DNA of 64,000 bases from assembly GCF_004379255.2 (NCBI RefSeq), contig NC_056046.1:10354001-10418000 (forward strand), in the 5' to 3' direction. A program made the position numbers and the translations under genes. Within the stretch, counting starts at the first letter, position 1; every line of letters begins with the position of its first letter. Positions 10,489 through 23,143 of the stretch are shown here, in pieces. This DNA is from Salvia splendens. Its lineage: Eukaryota > Streptophyta > Magnoliopsida > Lamiales > Lamiaceae. Under the pieces are notes generated by a model. The model did no database searches, was not told where the DNA came from, and saw only the letters and a program-made list of their open reading frames with translations.

Positions 10489-11184
10489 GAGCCGTGCTCT
10501 TGCTAACGATCACGGATGTGGGCCCGTACCCACTTTTATTCCCTACTCTTAGGCAAGAGCACCCACATCCGTGCTCTTCCGCATGGACATGCTCAAGGGT
10601 CCACCATTCTATTATTCAATTTAAATAAAAACATTTCCACAATATTAAAATGCATTAAAAATAACCGGAATAATATTACAAATTACAAAAAAATAAAAAT
10701 TACATAATTAAAATCCTAAAAATTAAAATTTTCTTCATTAAAGTCTTAAAAATTAAAAAGTTATATAATTTAAATCCTAAAAATTTAAAATTACATAATT
10801 AAATTCATAAAATTAAAAAATCCACTACTCGTGGCCGAATTTCGCCCAAATGGATGATGAATGTGTGTATTTATAGATGATTTTGGGATTAATTTTTTTA
10901 AAAAAAAATTAAAAAAAAATTCAAAAAAATGGTAATAAAATCTGTATATTTTTGGCAATCCAAAAAAATATATTTTTTAAATTTTCGGTATTATTTTTGA
11001 TTTTTTATAAAAAAAGAAAAAAAAATGCCAACGGCCAATAGAAACGTGTCACGTCTCGTTGGCACGAACGTGCTCTTAGCTAAGAGCAGCGCCGTGCCAG
11101 CTGCAAGAGCGCAGCGGCGGACAGCGCTGCCGTGCCGCTGGCACGGACGGACGAACAGCAGTGTGCTCTCCGCTGTGGATGCTC
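10489..11184. mobile_element. PIF/Harbinger-related non-autonomous element (probable)
   Basis: Flanked by TTA at 10486-10488 and 11185-11187, the PIF/Harbinger target duplication. The right end in reverse reads gagcatccacagcgg, close to the terminus of the larger Harbinger elements at 35.7 and 43.4 kb; the left end gagccgtgctcttgc is less conserved. The interior is AT-rich with GC-rich ends, and no transposase is visible. Confidence 0.5.
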
Positions 11185-11551
11185 TTAGGACCACAAGGCT
11201 ACCGCATTCCGACAAATCAGCCACTTTAATATGTGAAGCAACTTCAAAAGCTTAAGTTAGTTTTTTTTATTGTATAACGAATGTTTCTTGAATGTCTCTT
11301 TCAAAATCTAAATGTTGTTCAGATTCTGTTGCTGACAATAAAGAATATGGAGTACTACTGTATTAGATTTAATCAGTTTGATCAAGCTTCTTATTTTTGT
11401 CAGTAATTATATATAGTTCTCTCTGATTCTGCTAAAGCCTATATATGTCGTTGGCTAGGATGACCTTTTGTAAATTAGTTAAAAGAATACTGTTTATTCA
11501 AGATGGAGTGAAAAGGAACTTGTGTTCTTTTACCTAAAATACTTTAGTTGG

Positions 11552-12700
11552 GTAAAAAGTAAAGGCCAAAACTGGTCCTCAATATATGTCCATTTTATGA
11601 TTTTGGTCATATACTTTATCTTTTGAATTTTTGCATCCTGAACATTTCAACTCGGAGCAAAATTGGTCCTACACTAATAATTCCGTCAGTTTTTAGACGG
11701 TTTTAACCCGATTTTGATGGTTTTAACAGTCTCATTCGGGTTAAAACCGTTTAAAAATCGATGGAATTGTTAGTGTAGGACCCAGGGACGGAGATAACGT
11801 TGGCCAAGCCACCGCTCAAGCGGGGGCTTAGCCGGCGTCGGGCCCTGTTGTGTTTTGAGATTAGAGAAAGACCACAACTGCATCGGCGTAGAAAGAAAGA
11901 AAAATATGCAGATGGGAGTAGCTTTTACCAGAGGGGAAGAAGAAGAAGATGAGGCGCACGTTTTTAGGTTTTGATCAATTGGGCCTTTTAAATGGGTTTA
12001 ACTTTTGATTAATTTGGTGAAATGACCCAGTATTAAACGATTTCAAAAATTAATGAATCAAATTAGTTTTGAGATTAATTACTTTATTTTGTTAAAACAA
12101 TTAAATGACTTTATATAATTAATGCCTTATTATATTTAATTGGATTCACCTAAATTATTCTATTAGTACAGAGTACATAACATCAAATTAAAAACAGTTA
12201 TTCCAATAATTTATTGTTTGAAATACAAAACATCAAATTAAAAATCAAATAACAAAATTACAACAACTAGTTTGTATTCTAATACCTCTTTTTCTTTTTA
12301 TAAATGTATTTCGATTTAATATCTCATTGAACTAATTTTTTGATTTCTCAACATTTATGATTGCTTGTTTTCATATTTCAAACAAAATACGATATTAATT
12401 TTTTCTAAATTTGATTGCATATTATTAATTTTTGGTTTGGTTAGATTTGTTACAAATATATCCGAATAATAAATCAAATTAAATAAAATAATATCTATCT
12501 ATATATATATATATTAAATTTTAATACTAATATTATTTTATTAAATTTCAGCACCGCCTAATTTTTGTTTCTGGTTCCGTCCCTGGTAGGACCAATTGTG
12601 ATTCAAGTTGAAATGTTCTGGATGCAAAAATTCAAAAGATAAAGTATAAGACCAGAATCATAAAATAAGCATATGTTCAGGACTAGTTTTGACATTTACT
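11552..12700. mobile_element. foldback/Mutator-like MITE, split by a hAT
   Basis: Left and right arms are inverted copies over more than 100 bp; for example ttttatgattttggtcata on the left pairs with its near-complement at 12640-12660. Without the hAT the element is about 340 bp and folds back almost completely. Comparison with the uninterrupted paralogous site at 16890-16905 places the insertion in a tacttta-g sequence. The exact target duplication is unclear. Confidence 0.65.
11783..12585. mobile_element. non-autonomous hAT transposon, 803 bp
   Basis: Terminal inverted repeats cagggacgga at both ends, and a perfect 8-bp target duplication gtaggacc at 11775-11782 and 12586-12593, diagnostic of hAT elements. 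The interior is AT-rich and has no transposase. It is inserted in the middle of the foldback MITE. Confidence 0.88.
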
Positions 12701-13344
12701 CTTAGATAAATAATGAATGTGACATTTACACAACAAGGAGTAATAATTAAATTTAGATTTAGCAATAGTATTTCTGCACCTAAGAACCTAACAAGTAGTT
12801 AGAATCTACAACAGAGAAGGCCTGATCTCCAACACTAAAACGTAGCCTCTTTGCTTCTGTCATTCTGAGTGGACTGGAATTCCATTGAGATTGTAATCTG
12901 CCCAAAAACAAGAGTCAGAATCCCCATGAGAGCAACAGAAAGAAAGGTTTATTACACTGGGAAAGCAAAAGATCTGCCACTGATCCAGAACATTATTTTT
13001 GTTGTTCATGCCATTTCTGCTACAATTTTGAGGTTGCTTAACATCCTACTTGCAGGCAACTGAAAATCGAAAATAAAACATGTAGTACGTATACAACATT
13101 TGTTTTTGCATATATAGATAGTGTGTCAAATGAAGAAAACAATAGACAAGAAAATAAGGTCGATCACATCGCATTTTTCTCTATTATGCTTATACCCTTC
13201 CCTTCACACACATTTCACATTTCACAGTTTAAAACTTTTCAACCAATATCTGTTGCTCCACTGCCAAATCCCCCCAAATCTACCACATCTAAAATAAGCT
13301 GCCATATTATGCAGAAAACTCTTGCCCACACTAATTTTTGAATA

Positions 13345-13546
13345 TGCACTCTTTCCTTTTTAGTCCGTCCCACAAGAATATGCACTTTCTAATTTTAGAA
13401 AGTCATTTATTTCTTACGAGGTGAGACTCATTCTCTAATAACAATACTTTAATTACTTTTTCTCCTTACCTCTCTCTTAGTTTGTCAATTTTACATTAAA
13501 ACCCGTGCTGACCCCAAAGTGCATATTCTTTGGAGACCGATGGAGT
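13345..13546. repeat. Stowaway-like MITE in the pseudogene copy
   Basis: The arms read agtccgtcccacaagaatat on the left and, in reverse, ctccatcggtctccaaagaat on the right, with the usual cattaaaacccgtg-type interior. It is absent from the corresponding place of the intact paralogous region (about 20060-20080). The left boundary is approximate. Confidence 0.55.
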
Positions 13547-13763
13547 ATAATTTTGCAAAATGAAATAGAAAACTCCTCAGATAAAATAAATATATTTATA
13601 AAACTTGAATATCAAAATAATTAAATCCATTTATAAATATAGACCTTAAATAATTTTAATATAGAGAATACTAAAGAATAATAAAAAGATTGAATAAATT
13701 AATACATACTTAAATTTAAAAGATTTAATATTAAAACCTTATACTTATAGGACAACGTATAAA

Positions 13764-13818
13764 AGCCCAAACTAATTAAAGTGTACATATACAAATAATA
13801 TATTCCCTCAAACCCTAA
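13764..13818 (+). promoter_or_regulatory. site II element and telo-box upstream of EMG1
   Basis: AGCCCA (the reverse of TGGGCT, a site II element) is at 13764-13769 and AAACCCTAA (telo-box) at 13810-13818. These lie about 260 and 215 bp before the EMG1 start codon. This pairing is a known hallmark of plant ribosomal-protein and ribosome-biogenesis promoters, matching the gene it precedes. Confidence 0.6.
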
Positions 13819-14030
13819 AGTGACGCCTCTCTCTCACCCCTTACCGGCGAAACCAGCCTCGCTGCTCCACCGCATATCTCGTCGCATTGCCGCTCGCCTG
13901 ACTCGCCGGCCTCACTGTGGTGTGCGTATTCTGACCTAATTGTTTGTGTTTGAATTGATTTTGTTTCTATTCTAGATTGAGTTCCTGCTCATTTATACAT
14001 GTTGTTTACAGATATAGATTAGGGTTCATC

Positions 14031-16105
14031 ATGGGGCGGGCATACAAAATGAAAGGGCAGAAAAGGAAGAACAAAACTGAGAAATACGATAGAGAGCAAT
14101 CAGTCGATTTGGCGGGGCCGTCGAAGAAAGTGAAGACGGATGGCTCCAACTCTGAAAAGGAGGAAAACTTGGAGATTACGGCTGGTGATATTCCCGGGAT
14201 TCCGATTGCTCCGCTGGATACGGGAAACAACAAGCAGCGAGTCATCTTTGTTCTCGAGAATGCCTCGTTGGAGGTTGGCAAAGTTGGGAAGGTTCGTTTG
14301 GAGTCCAAAACTGCAACTTTTGTAACATTGTGTCTGTTTTGGTGAGTATTGTGTTGCACCTTTAATGCTGTTTTTTTTTGGTGACAGACTCATCAGCTTT
14401 TGAGTTCGGACGAGCATGCCACATTTTTGGCGAAGAATAAGCGGAATCCTGCTGCTGACTATCGCCCCGATATTGCTTTTCAGGTATTAACAACTTGCTT
14501 TAGTATTGCCTATGTTTTGTTGATACTCGTATTGATTTGTGTATTCAGCTCAATTTGATTGCATTTCCTTTACAACCAAAGACTTGTATGCTACCCTTTT
14601 ATTGGATTTTTTTCTCTAGACTTGATGATATTGATCCTGGTATACATGCTCACTTTTTTCTTGAAAATCAACACGCAATGTATTGGCAATTTTAGGCAAT
14701 CCAAACAATTTTGGATAGTCGCGTGAACAAAAGTGGGAGGCTGAAAGCTCTCTATGTAAAAACACAACAAGGTCAACTTTTGGAGATCAAACCCCATACG
14801 CGTCTGCCAAGAACATATAAGAGGTTCTCCGGTCTCATGGGTCAGTATTACAGTTTAAAGTAGCACATTTTGCATATATCCGTTTGACAAACGTAATTAC
14901 ACTTCTAATCTTTGTTATTAACTGTTACAGTTCAATTGCTGCAAGATCTGCGCATTACTGCAACTGGCAATGGTGAGAAACTTTTACGCCTTATACAGAA
15001 CCCTGTGACCCAGTATTTACCCACCAACAGTCGTAAAATAGGTGAAGTGGATATTCTTTGCTGATTTGTGTTTCTAGTGTTTGTGTTTGCTGCCATATTA
15101 AATCCCTACTGGTTTTATTGGACTACAGGCTTCTCTCATAGTTCAGAAAAGTTGATTGACATGCACAACTATGTTGGTAAAATCAACGAAGATTTGGATT
15201 TAGTTTTTGTGGTACATTACCAGTCTTTCTCGCTACTTTCTTCCCTTGTTTATTTAATGTTCTTTATCAATGCCATTCCTTTAGCTGAAATTCGTTAACA
15301 TTCTTCTCTGGTGCATCGACAGTTAGGAGCAATGTCCCATGGAAAAATTGATGTAGATTATGTTGAAGATTATATCTCAAGTAAGTGCTCTAGAATCCAT
15401 GAAACGTGTAAACTTAAGTCGACATCTTTTGCAGAATTTTACTTATATTTTTAAATTGTGATGAAAGAGGTATAATAGTTTCCCCTCATCTCATACCTGA
15501 GTAGCACGTAAGCCTTCAAATTGGTTTTGGTCCATTCAGAGTAGTGATTTATTTCAGTCTGGGCCCACAAAATAACCATTGCCAGAATGCCTTTGCTTTA
15601 TTTTTTACAATTTGGTTGATGAATTTAATTGTCTGAACAAAATACAGGAAGGGAAGAAAAGCATAGAAACGAGATGGATAAATCATTATGATTAATACTC
15701 ACCTTTCTAAGTGGAAGGCATATCTCCAAATTAGTCACTAAAAGCCAACATAATCATCGGCCTTTGGTGATCAACTCACTTGAAATGAAGAAAAGTAAAT
15801 ATTAGAGTTTAGACTCATCATAATTATTTCAAGTGATTCAGCCCTTGTTTGTGTAGTAAGGTGACATATGCTGTTGATTATATCCTAAGTCAGATAATCC
15901 AGTTTACAAAGTTATTAAGCCATATTACCTAATTGGTCAGGGTATTTTGCAAGATTTTCACGGTTTGCTCCTAGTTTTTGTTTTTGGAATGTGTGTATTC
16001 TGACTATCTTGATGTCTCCTTGCAGTCTCCGAATATCCATTGAGTGCTGCATATGCCATTTCGATGATTACAAATGCTGTAGAGCGAAAGTTCAAGATCG
16101 TGTAA
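14031..16105 (+). CDS. EMG1: EMG1/NEP1, 18S rRNA pseudouridine N1-methyltransferase
   Basis: Seven exons: 14031-14291, 14388-14483, 14696-14840, 14931-15041, 15129-15211, 15323-15380 and 16026-16105. They total 834 nt, 277 residues, with consistent GT-AG phases. After a Lys-rich N-terminus (MGRAYKMKGQKRK) comes the SPOUT-class Nep1 fold: VIFVLENASLE, RPDIAFQ, LPRTYKRFSGLMVQLL, NPVTQYLP, VFVLGAMSHGK and SEYPLSAAYA, all typical of the family. The enzyme N1-methylates a pseudouridine of 18S rRNA in the nucleolus and is a structural part of the small-subunit processome. I chose the ATG giving MGRAY; an upstream in-frame ATG lies in a probable 5'-UTR intron (acceptor ttgtttacag at about 14010). 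The last intron (15381-16025) is the longest. The gene converges with the minus-strand gene at 17.0 kb. It looks fully intact. Confidence 0.92.
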
Positions 16106-17020
16106 GTCGTAGCCAAAGCCCCTAGGCTGTAAGTTTGGTTTCATATACAAGCCGCAAGCGCAAGCAGTGACTTTAGCAGATTTTCAGTTTTCCTTTACCA
16201 GAATGTAGTTTTTTTTTTTTTGCAGTTTTAATTATAGTATACAAGTATGATCATCGAAAGCGATATATTTTTGTAAATGTGCGTTCTTATGTTGTGAATT
16301 TTGAGATATAGTAGAATATATGCACACATGCACACAACCAAGTAATAAAATATCCTAAAAATACTTCTAAGTTTTAATTGTAAGTAAAACATGAAATTAG
16401 GCACCATATAAATGAATTAATTTGCATAAAAGTGATTAGAAACTTGACATCCGAAAAACTTGGTCTTTGTAAAGCCACTAATAACATCATAACGACCGAA
16501 CCGAATATGATATTACATGATTAAAGGCTAATATTGATTTTTAAACATGATTTATTTGATAAAACCTGATTTAAACAATTTAAATCTAATTTACATGAAC
16601 ATAGCCACTTTAATGTCTGGCAACTTCAAATGCTTAAGTTAGTTTTTGTATTATCTAAAGAATGTTTAGTTAATGTCTCTTTCAGATCTAAATTTTGTTC
16701 AGATTCTGGTGCTGGCAAGAAGGAATATTAGATTTAATCAGTTTGATCAAGCTTATTTTTGTCAGTAATTATAGATAGTTGTTTCTGATTCTCCCCTAAA
16801 GCCTAGGATGAGCTTTTGTAAATTAAATAAAGAATACGGTTTATTCAAGAAAGAGATCCTGATAAGGAACTTGTGTTCTTTTACATAAAATACTTTAGAT
16901 AAATAATGCATGTGACATTTTACACAAGGATAGAGAATTATGATTAAAATAAAAATAATTAAATATAGATTTAGCAAATGTATTTCTGCACCTAACAACC
17001 TAACATGTAGTTAAAAGCCT

Positions 17021-18859
17021 TTAGAATCTACAACAGAGAAGGCCTGATCTCCAACACTTGTGTTTCCGAAAACGTCTCCTCTCGGCTTCTGTCATCCTCA
17101 CTGGACTGGAATTCCATTCAGATTGTAATCTGCCCAAAAAACAGACAGGATCATCAGTTGGTAAGGATAAATCTCCACAAGGGAAACCACAAGAGCAATA
17201 GAAACAAAGGTTTACACTGGGAAGGCAAAAGATCTGCCACTGGTTGCACTGCCATCTGAGCGAAGGGAAACGTTTCCAGAAAATGCTATTGGCCCTGAGT
17301 GTGTTATGTAACTGTCTGCAGAAAAGCTCGACTCCCCCGGATCATATCTCAGTAGACTAACAACTGGTCCATTGTCAGCAGCCCTATCATCCTTGCAGTC
17401 AAGGGACTGATCCAGAGCAGTATTATTGTTGTTCATGTCATTTCTGCTAGAATCCTGAGGTTGTCCTCTTTGCCTGGTATCTGAAGGAATTTCAGATTCG
17501 ATCACCTCTCTCGAGTCAACAGGCTGTTCCTTAATGATTTCTGTTTCCCCACTTGTAGCACCCAAGGAGTTGAAATTGAAGGTTATGCTTCTTGTTTCCA
17601 CCTGACTGTTGTATTTTAAGCTACTTTTCTGCACATCCTCCTTTAGGCTTGCTTCTGTTGATGTCGCAGCAGGACCTTCAGAAAACTGCTGCCCACAAAA
17701 TGTCATTCTAGATTAGCTACATTTACAGCTTGCTGTGGACCAAATCATGCTCCTAATAAATTTTCTAAAAACTTGACCACAAATTCTTGATACTGTCTTA
17801 TACTACTACAATATTGACCAAGTACAGGAAACTCGAAGAATATAACTGACAGTTAACATGATACTTTTAGCAAGAACAAACCTGATCTGGCAGCTCATTT
17901 CCATCAGCATCAAAAGCACTCAGAAAAGATCTGAGGAAACTACGAGTGCCAAATTCTTGAATTGGAAGAGTCTCATCTACAAAAGACTCCACATCTGGAG
18001 CATGCGTTGCTGTTTTGCTGGTCGCTCCAAAATCCGCTCCATTTTCCTGTATCGATTCCTCCAGATTACAACCTGTGGCAGTATCCTTGAATGAAGATCT
18101 TTCTGATGGAGAATTTGGCTGGCCTTGGACAAGGAATATCTCTTTGCTCCACTGCTGATTAGCAACAGCAAACTCTGAATCCTCCAGTGAAGTAGCAGCT
18201 TCTACTACATTTGATATGAGAAATTCGTCATCAACACCTCCAGTAGCCGCATGTTTGCTATGATCATTCTGAGGATGAGGAAAACAATTCCCAGACTGAC
18301 CATCATCACTATTATCAATCAAAATTCTTCTGTTTGCAGGCATTCCCTCATCAACGCATATATCCTTCACAACATGATAATTCAGTTCTTTATAGCAAAC
18401 TACCAACTCAGGTCGCTGATATTCCAGCACATTTTTATCCATATACAAATGTTTATCTCTACCGAACAAGTCTGAAGCAGTAGCTACACACGGAGACATA
18501 CAATCACTTGATTCATTTTCATTATCATGCTCTGGCGTGGTTTGCACTTCATCTTTAGCATTTGTGTCAGACGATACTGAATCTATATCATCCTGCAGAC
18601 TTTCCTGACGACAAAGAGGTCCATTTTGAAACTCGTACCCTTTAAGGTGTCCATTTCTGTTTGTGGAAAGATCATCGTCAAGTTTAGGGTTCCAATACAC
18701 CTCTGTGCCTTTTACATCGAAAGGTAAAGGATGGGTGTCCCTATTAAGACCATTTAACTGGGGCGTTTCTTTACTTCGAACAGGCGCAGGATCAGAGTCC
18801 CTCCCCAAATATTTAGAGTCGTAATGAGCTCCGTCCTGATTCTCCTTCATGATCATCAT
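17021..18859 (-). CDS. plant-specific protein, gar2-related type
   Basis: Three coding exons on the minus strand: 18859-17882, 17688-17216 and 17129-17021. They join in frame (978+473+109 nt, about 519 residues). The product is acidic, Ser/Asp-rich and largely low-complexity, without transmembrane segments or RNA-binding domains that I can see. Two conserved-looking islands stand out: FGTRSFLRSFLSAFDADGNE at the end of exon 1, and RSFAFPVLQSEWNSSPVRM spanning the exon 2/3 junction, followed by a basic, Cys-containing tail ending LLCCRF. From memory this resembles plant proteins catalogued as 18S pre-ribosomal assembly protein gar2-related; that name is weak and the function is unknown. The start is the first of two nearby Met codons (MMIM). 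The 5' region is long and probably has UTR introns up to about 20.65 kb. Confidence 0.7.
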
Positions 18860-20660
18860 GTCTTGTGCAGCTGAGTCACAGACACTGTCACAATGTATGC
18901 AGATTGATTAAGATCCTACTAGCAGGCAAGTGAAAAATCGAAAGTAAAATATGCAGTATGCATGAGCACCTATAAATTAGACATATGCAGTAGGAAATAC
19001 TCTAATAACGTTTTGAAACAAATGGAAACTATACCAGTTTTCACCCTTCACATCCGTGGGAGAAGTTTCAACTTCAAGAATCCTCAGCAGTTGTGTAGCA
19101 AACATTCACTAGACAAGCAAAAGAACGTCAAAATCCAGCAAATATTCCCAAAGATCAGCATATAGCTAAGGACATAAGGTGAAACGTAGAAACTCCAAAA
19201 AATTATGTATCAAACGCTAGAACAATCTGTAAGCATTAACCACACAAATGTATATATAGAGAAATCACATACCTGGTCATATAAGCTACTCCTATAAGAA
19301 TATATCTATCATTTATACTGTAACAAAACCATACATTCACATAAATCTCCTGAGAACTACAGAAGCAATGAAAGAATACTCTGTATTTGAAACTTCTTCG
19401 GGGTAGTAAGCTTAAATGACTAAAAAATTAAATACTGCCTTGGAGCTAGTAACTATGAGAGCCTAAATGACTAAAAATTAAGCTTAGGATTCTAGGAACC
19501 TTCCATTTATCTAATAGGAAGGAAAGAGACAAAAATAGGTTGCCACTTTTCAAAGGTAAATTGAATATTGCCTTGGAGCTGTAACTGTGAGCAAAAACAG
19601 GTAAATTGTGGTAGAGCAAACCATATCCCATATCGGAGAATGGACAAGAGTTGCAAGCATATAAATGGGCTACCCCAACTCCATTAGTATGAGGCCAAAA
19701 AGGAGTACCCCAAGAGCAAAACCGTGAGGGCTTTGCCTAAAGCGGACAATATCATACTAATGTGGAGTTCGGGTGTGCACCACCGGATCCCAACATAAAT
19801 AAAATGGAGAACTACATTCACGTAGGCAACATAAAGGCACATAGAAAAAGATGTTAGCGTACACCTGTTTTGTCCATAACCAATTAAACTGGATCAATTT
19901 ATTCACAATTTCAAAACAAGATCACTATCCAAGGTAGTGCCTATTATGCTTATACCCTTTTCAGTTTTCACACAGTTCACAGCTAAAACTTTTCAACCAA
20001 TATCTGTTGCTCGACTGCCAAATTCCCCAAAATCTAGTAGTATAGAAAACTTGAGAACTCTTGCACACAGAATTTTCGATATAATCTTGCAAAATAATAT
20101 AGAAAATTAAGATAAAACACATTAAGATTACCGCATTAATCAACAAGCCTACACCTTCTCAGTCGTATGAAGATTTCAAATCACCTTTCTTTTTTTTTTC
20201 CTGCAACCTCCTTCTACGAATTCGGTAGACGTCCTTCCTTTCCGTTGCAACGTTTCATTGGACCGATCAACCTCAAAAATACAGAATGGAAAAAATTTTC
20301 CTATAAAAACTGAGAAATGGAGGAACAGCTGCGTAAATCCAACGGTTAGCAGGAAAAAAAAATTCGTACAGATCCGAAATGAAAAGAAGAAATACGCAAA
20401 TGCGTTAAGTTGACAGCTAAACACATAGATACGCGTAGGGATGTAGGTAACGTGTGTGCGTGCGTAGGAATGAAGAAAGGAGAGAGATCACCTCACGCCG
20501 TTAGAATAAACATAACATAAATATATGATATATCTACACAACAACTGTATTTACAGATAGATGAGGCCGAGTGAAAGGCAGAGTGGCAGCCATCATCAAT
20601 CCCTCGCCACTAACAGGTCAACTCTTCCTCTCTCTCACTAGAACCTACCTTGCTTTCTCT
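18860..20660 (-). other. presumed 5'-UTR/intron region of the gar2-related gene
   Basis: No protein-coding frame of note. The paralogous pseudogene copy at 13.0-13.6 kb matches parts of this stretch, so it was duplicated together with the gene. A small solo LTR sits at 19607-19795. A pyrimidine/purine-skewed segment at about 20560-20650 resembles a leader. The transcription start is not fixed by the sequence. Confidence 0.35.
19607..19795 (-). mobile_element. solo LTR of a small (TRIM-like) retrotransposon
   Basis: A 189-bp unit starts tgtggtagagc and ends ggatcccaaca on the plus strand, so TG and CA ends hold in both directions. It is flanked by the perfect 5-bp duplication taaat at 19602-19606 and 19796-19800. 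A second, diverged copy in the opposite orientation lies at 56106-56272. Confidence 0.8.
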
Positions 20661-21308
20661 ACCTGATTTTAGTTAATCATTTATTGAGAGAGAAAACATA
20701 TCCAACAACCTAATAAATGAGGCATTGGCGACTGTTTAAACCGCATTAATTATGAGGTTTCTCTTTGACCGAACAACTTTTTCCGTTTCCGATATTTAAC
20801 GGAACCAACCTACAAGGAAAATGGAGTTTTCATTTTATTATCCGTCAAATATTTTTTCATGAGATGAAAATATAAAATTATAAATTAGATACTATTCAAA
20901 TTTCTATGATTAGTCGATTACTAATAGTTGTATCAAGCCTTTAACTATTGTTATTCTGATATACTAACGCATACTCCTATTTTCAATGGTTACCTTCTTA
21001 TAGTTATGAAAAAACAGGAAAGGCTGCACATCATGTGTTGCCATGGGGCTTTAAATTGGACTTAATCACTAAATGTAGAATATTTTGTACCGGATATTAT
21101 GGTGAACATTCTTAACTAATTTTCAGTCCACCGGTGGAAGATCATAAATAGGTGAAAATTTAATGCCAATCCATTAAAAGTTGGTGGACCCACAGAACGA
21201 AACTACGAATATTTGGTGAGTAATTACATTCCATAATCTATCAATTTGAGTTATGCAGCAGGCTAAACAATTAATGCGGCAACCTATAAAGTTTGAGTTT
21301 AATTGAAT
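20661..21308. other. intergenic, nothing recognised
   Basis: AT-rich DNA upstream of the gar2-related gene. No frame, RNA gene or repeat end could be supported. Confidence 0.45.
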
Positions 21309-22471
21309 CTTTTTTAGTACGTCAACTATCCTAAATCAGCAAATTTGGTCCGTAACTTTTCATAATATCTTTTAAGGTCCATCAACTATAAGTTAATATC
21401 AATTCAAGTACTTTTTGACTATTTCTGATATTTTCATGACCAAAGTACCCTTAAGACCATGAAGGGCAATTCAATCTATTTACCCTCTCATTTTCATTAA
21501 AGTATATAATTTATTTTTCTTTCTTTATTCATCCACTTTCTTCTCTGAAAATTTAAGTTTATAATATATAATAATACTACATTGAAATAAAAGTTTAACA
21601 AAGTAGAAAAAATATGATTCACGAATAGTCAAGGGAATAGATATGAGAACTATGAACAATTTTCATGATGTTGTTATAAATGACCTAATGATGATATTAA
21701 GAGGCGACATTGTGATATTAAACAATTGATAGCAACTATTAATTTTTTATTTAATTAAACAATCATAGATTTAAATTAATCATATATTCAACTAAGGAAT
21801 GCCATTGTCTTTTTTTTATTAAATTGATTATTGGTAATTTCAACTAATTTTTTTAGACTACAATTACTACAAAAGAATAGATAAAATAAAACTTAGCTCT
21901 TTGAATTATTTAAGATTTTTTGTATGTTAAGAATTTTAATTTATTTTTAATTGTCAATTTTGTATTGTACTTAAAAATAACACATTCTTCTATGTATAGC
22001 TTTAATATTGAAAAATTAATATTCCATCTAATAATTGAACTACTTTTATATACAAATATTGTACTCCATAAGTATAATGTTTACATATATTTGTACCTAA
22101 GTTATTTCACTATTAATATTAAATATAGTACAATGATTTAAAATATTACAAATAAGTAAAACTAAACGTAAATAATTAATAGTAATAGAATATTAATATC
22201 ATTAAGATATTTTTATTTTGAAACTAAAATTAGAGGGAACATCTTTTTTTACATCAATTATTCCAAATTATATACTTACTTTAATGAAAATGAGAGGGTA
22301 AATAGATTGAATTGCCCTCATGGCCTTAAGGATACTTTGGTCATGAAAATATTGGAAATAGTAAAAAAGTACTTGAATTGATATTAACTTATAGTTGATG
22401 AACCTTAAAAGATATTATGAAATGTTACAAACCAAATTTGCTCATTTAGGATAGTTGATGTACTAAAAAAG
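21309..22471. mobile_element. long-TIR (Mutator-like) non-autonomous element
   Basis: Inverted arms of about 200 bp: cttttttagtacgtcaacta at 21309 matches the reverse of the right end except for one base. The similarity continues through segments such as accctctcattttcattaaa to about 21520 on the left and 22255 on the right. The roughly 0.75-kb interior is extremely AT-rich with no transposase. The target duplication is not evident. Confidence 0.7.
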
Positions 22472-23143
22472 TTGTTCCCTCTAATTAATATGTGTTATAT
22501 ACGCACTTTACATAACGATAATAAATCCATAATCCCGAATTTTCTACTCAGCCAGCCAAATACATACTACTAATTGCTAGCACACCATTGCAATTGGCAA
22601 CTTGTGCTCACAACTTATACATGCACTCTCTATAATATTGATAACAAATATTGGCCATGTTGAGAATATTAATCGATGTCACATCATATTATTCGATTGA
22701 CATTTCAATCCACTTGCTCGCAACATTGTCTACTCAATGAAATTTATTATAAAATCTAGAGTATTTCTTATTAGATGACCACATTGATGAAATTTGTGCA
22801 ATATATACACATCAATATAGTACTTATTAGACTTTCAAAGAACATTTGATAAAATTTTGTGGTATTTTGGACATAGGATACAAAAGGCAACGCTAAAAAT
22901 TCGTATTTGCATAAATCATGACAAGTTTCTTGCCTTAATTATAAGCACAAAGGACATGGCACTCTTTATTAGTATGTTCCACCTAAATATACATATTCTC
23001 ATAAGATTTATCATACTCCTAAGAATTATTATTCTGTTTTACGTAAATTATATCTTGAATGTTGACAAGATTTAGTTAAAAAGCCAAGTCATAATGAGTA
23101 AATTGTACGTATATTTTTTGTTGCAATAATCGGTTTAATTATA

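Larger units (their letters stand above)
11215..13590 (-). pseudogene. partial, decayed copy of the 17-20 kb gene
   Basis: Blocks are collinear with the gene at 17.0-20.1 kb in the same orientation. 11215-11550 matches its 3' flank (16607-16900). About 12703-12900 matches more 3' flank plus the last exon (to 17140). 12958-13050 matches a few bases of exon 2 and then jumps to the region upstream of the start codon (18900-18960). 13170-13590 matches the distal 5' region (19935-20105). Nearly all coding sequence of exons 1 and 2 is deleted, so no product is possible. Three later insertions split it: a long-TIR element (11552-12700), a hAT inside that, and a Stowaway near 13.4 kb. EMG1 lies between this copy and the intact gene. 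Confidence 0.75.

Noticed and set aside
14006..14417. Minus-strand open frames opposite EMG1 exon 1
   Set aside because: Antisense of a well-supported exon; no independent support.
19607..19795. Considered as a conserved regulatory element in the 5' region of the gar2-related gene
   Set aside because: Perfect TAAAT target duplication, TG/CA ends and a second copy at 56106 identify it as a solo LTR.
22857..23075. 72-codon open frame
   Set aside because: Ile/Leu/Asn-rich frame from AT-rich DNA with no domain or neighbour support.
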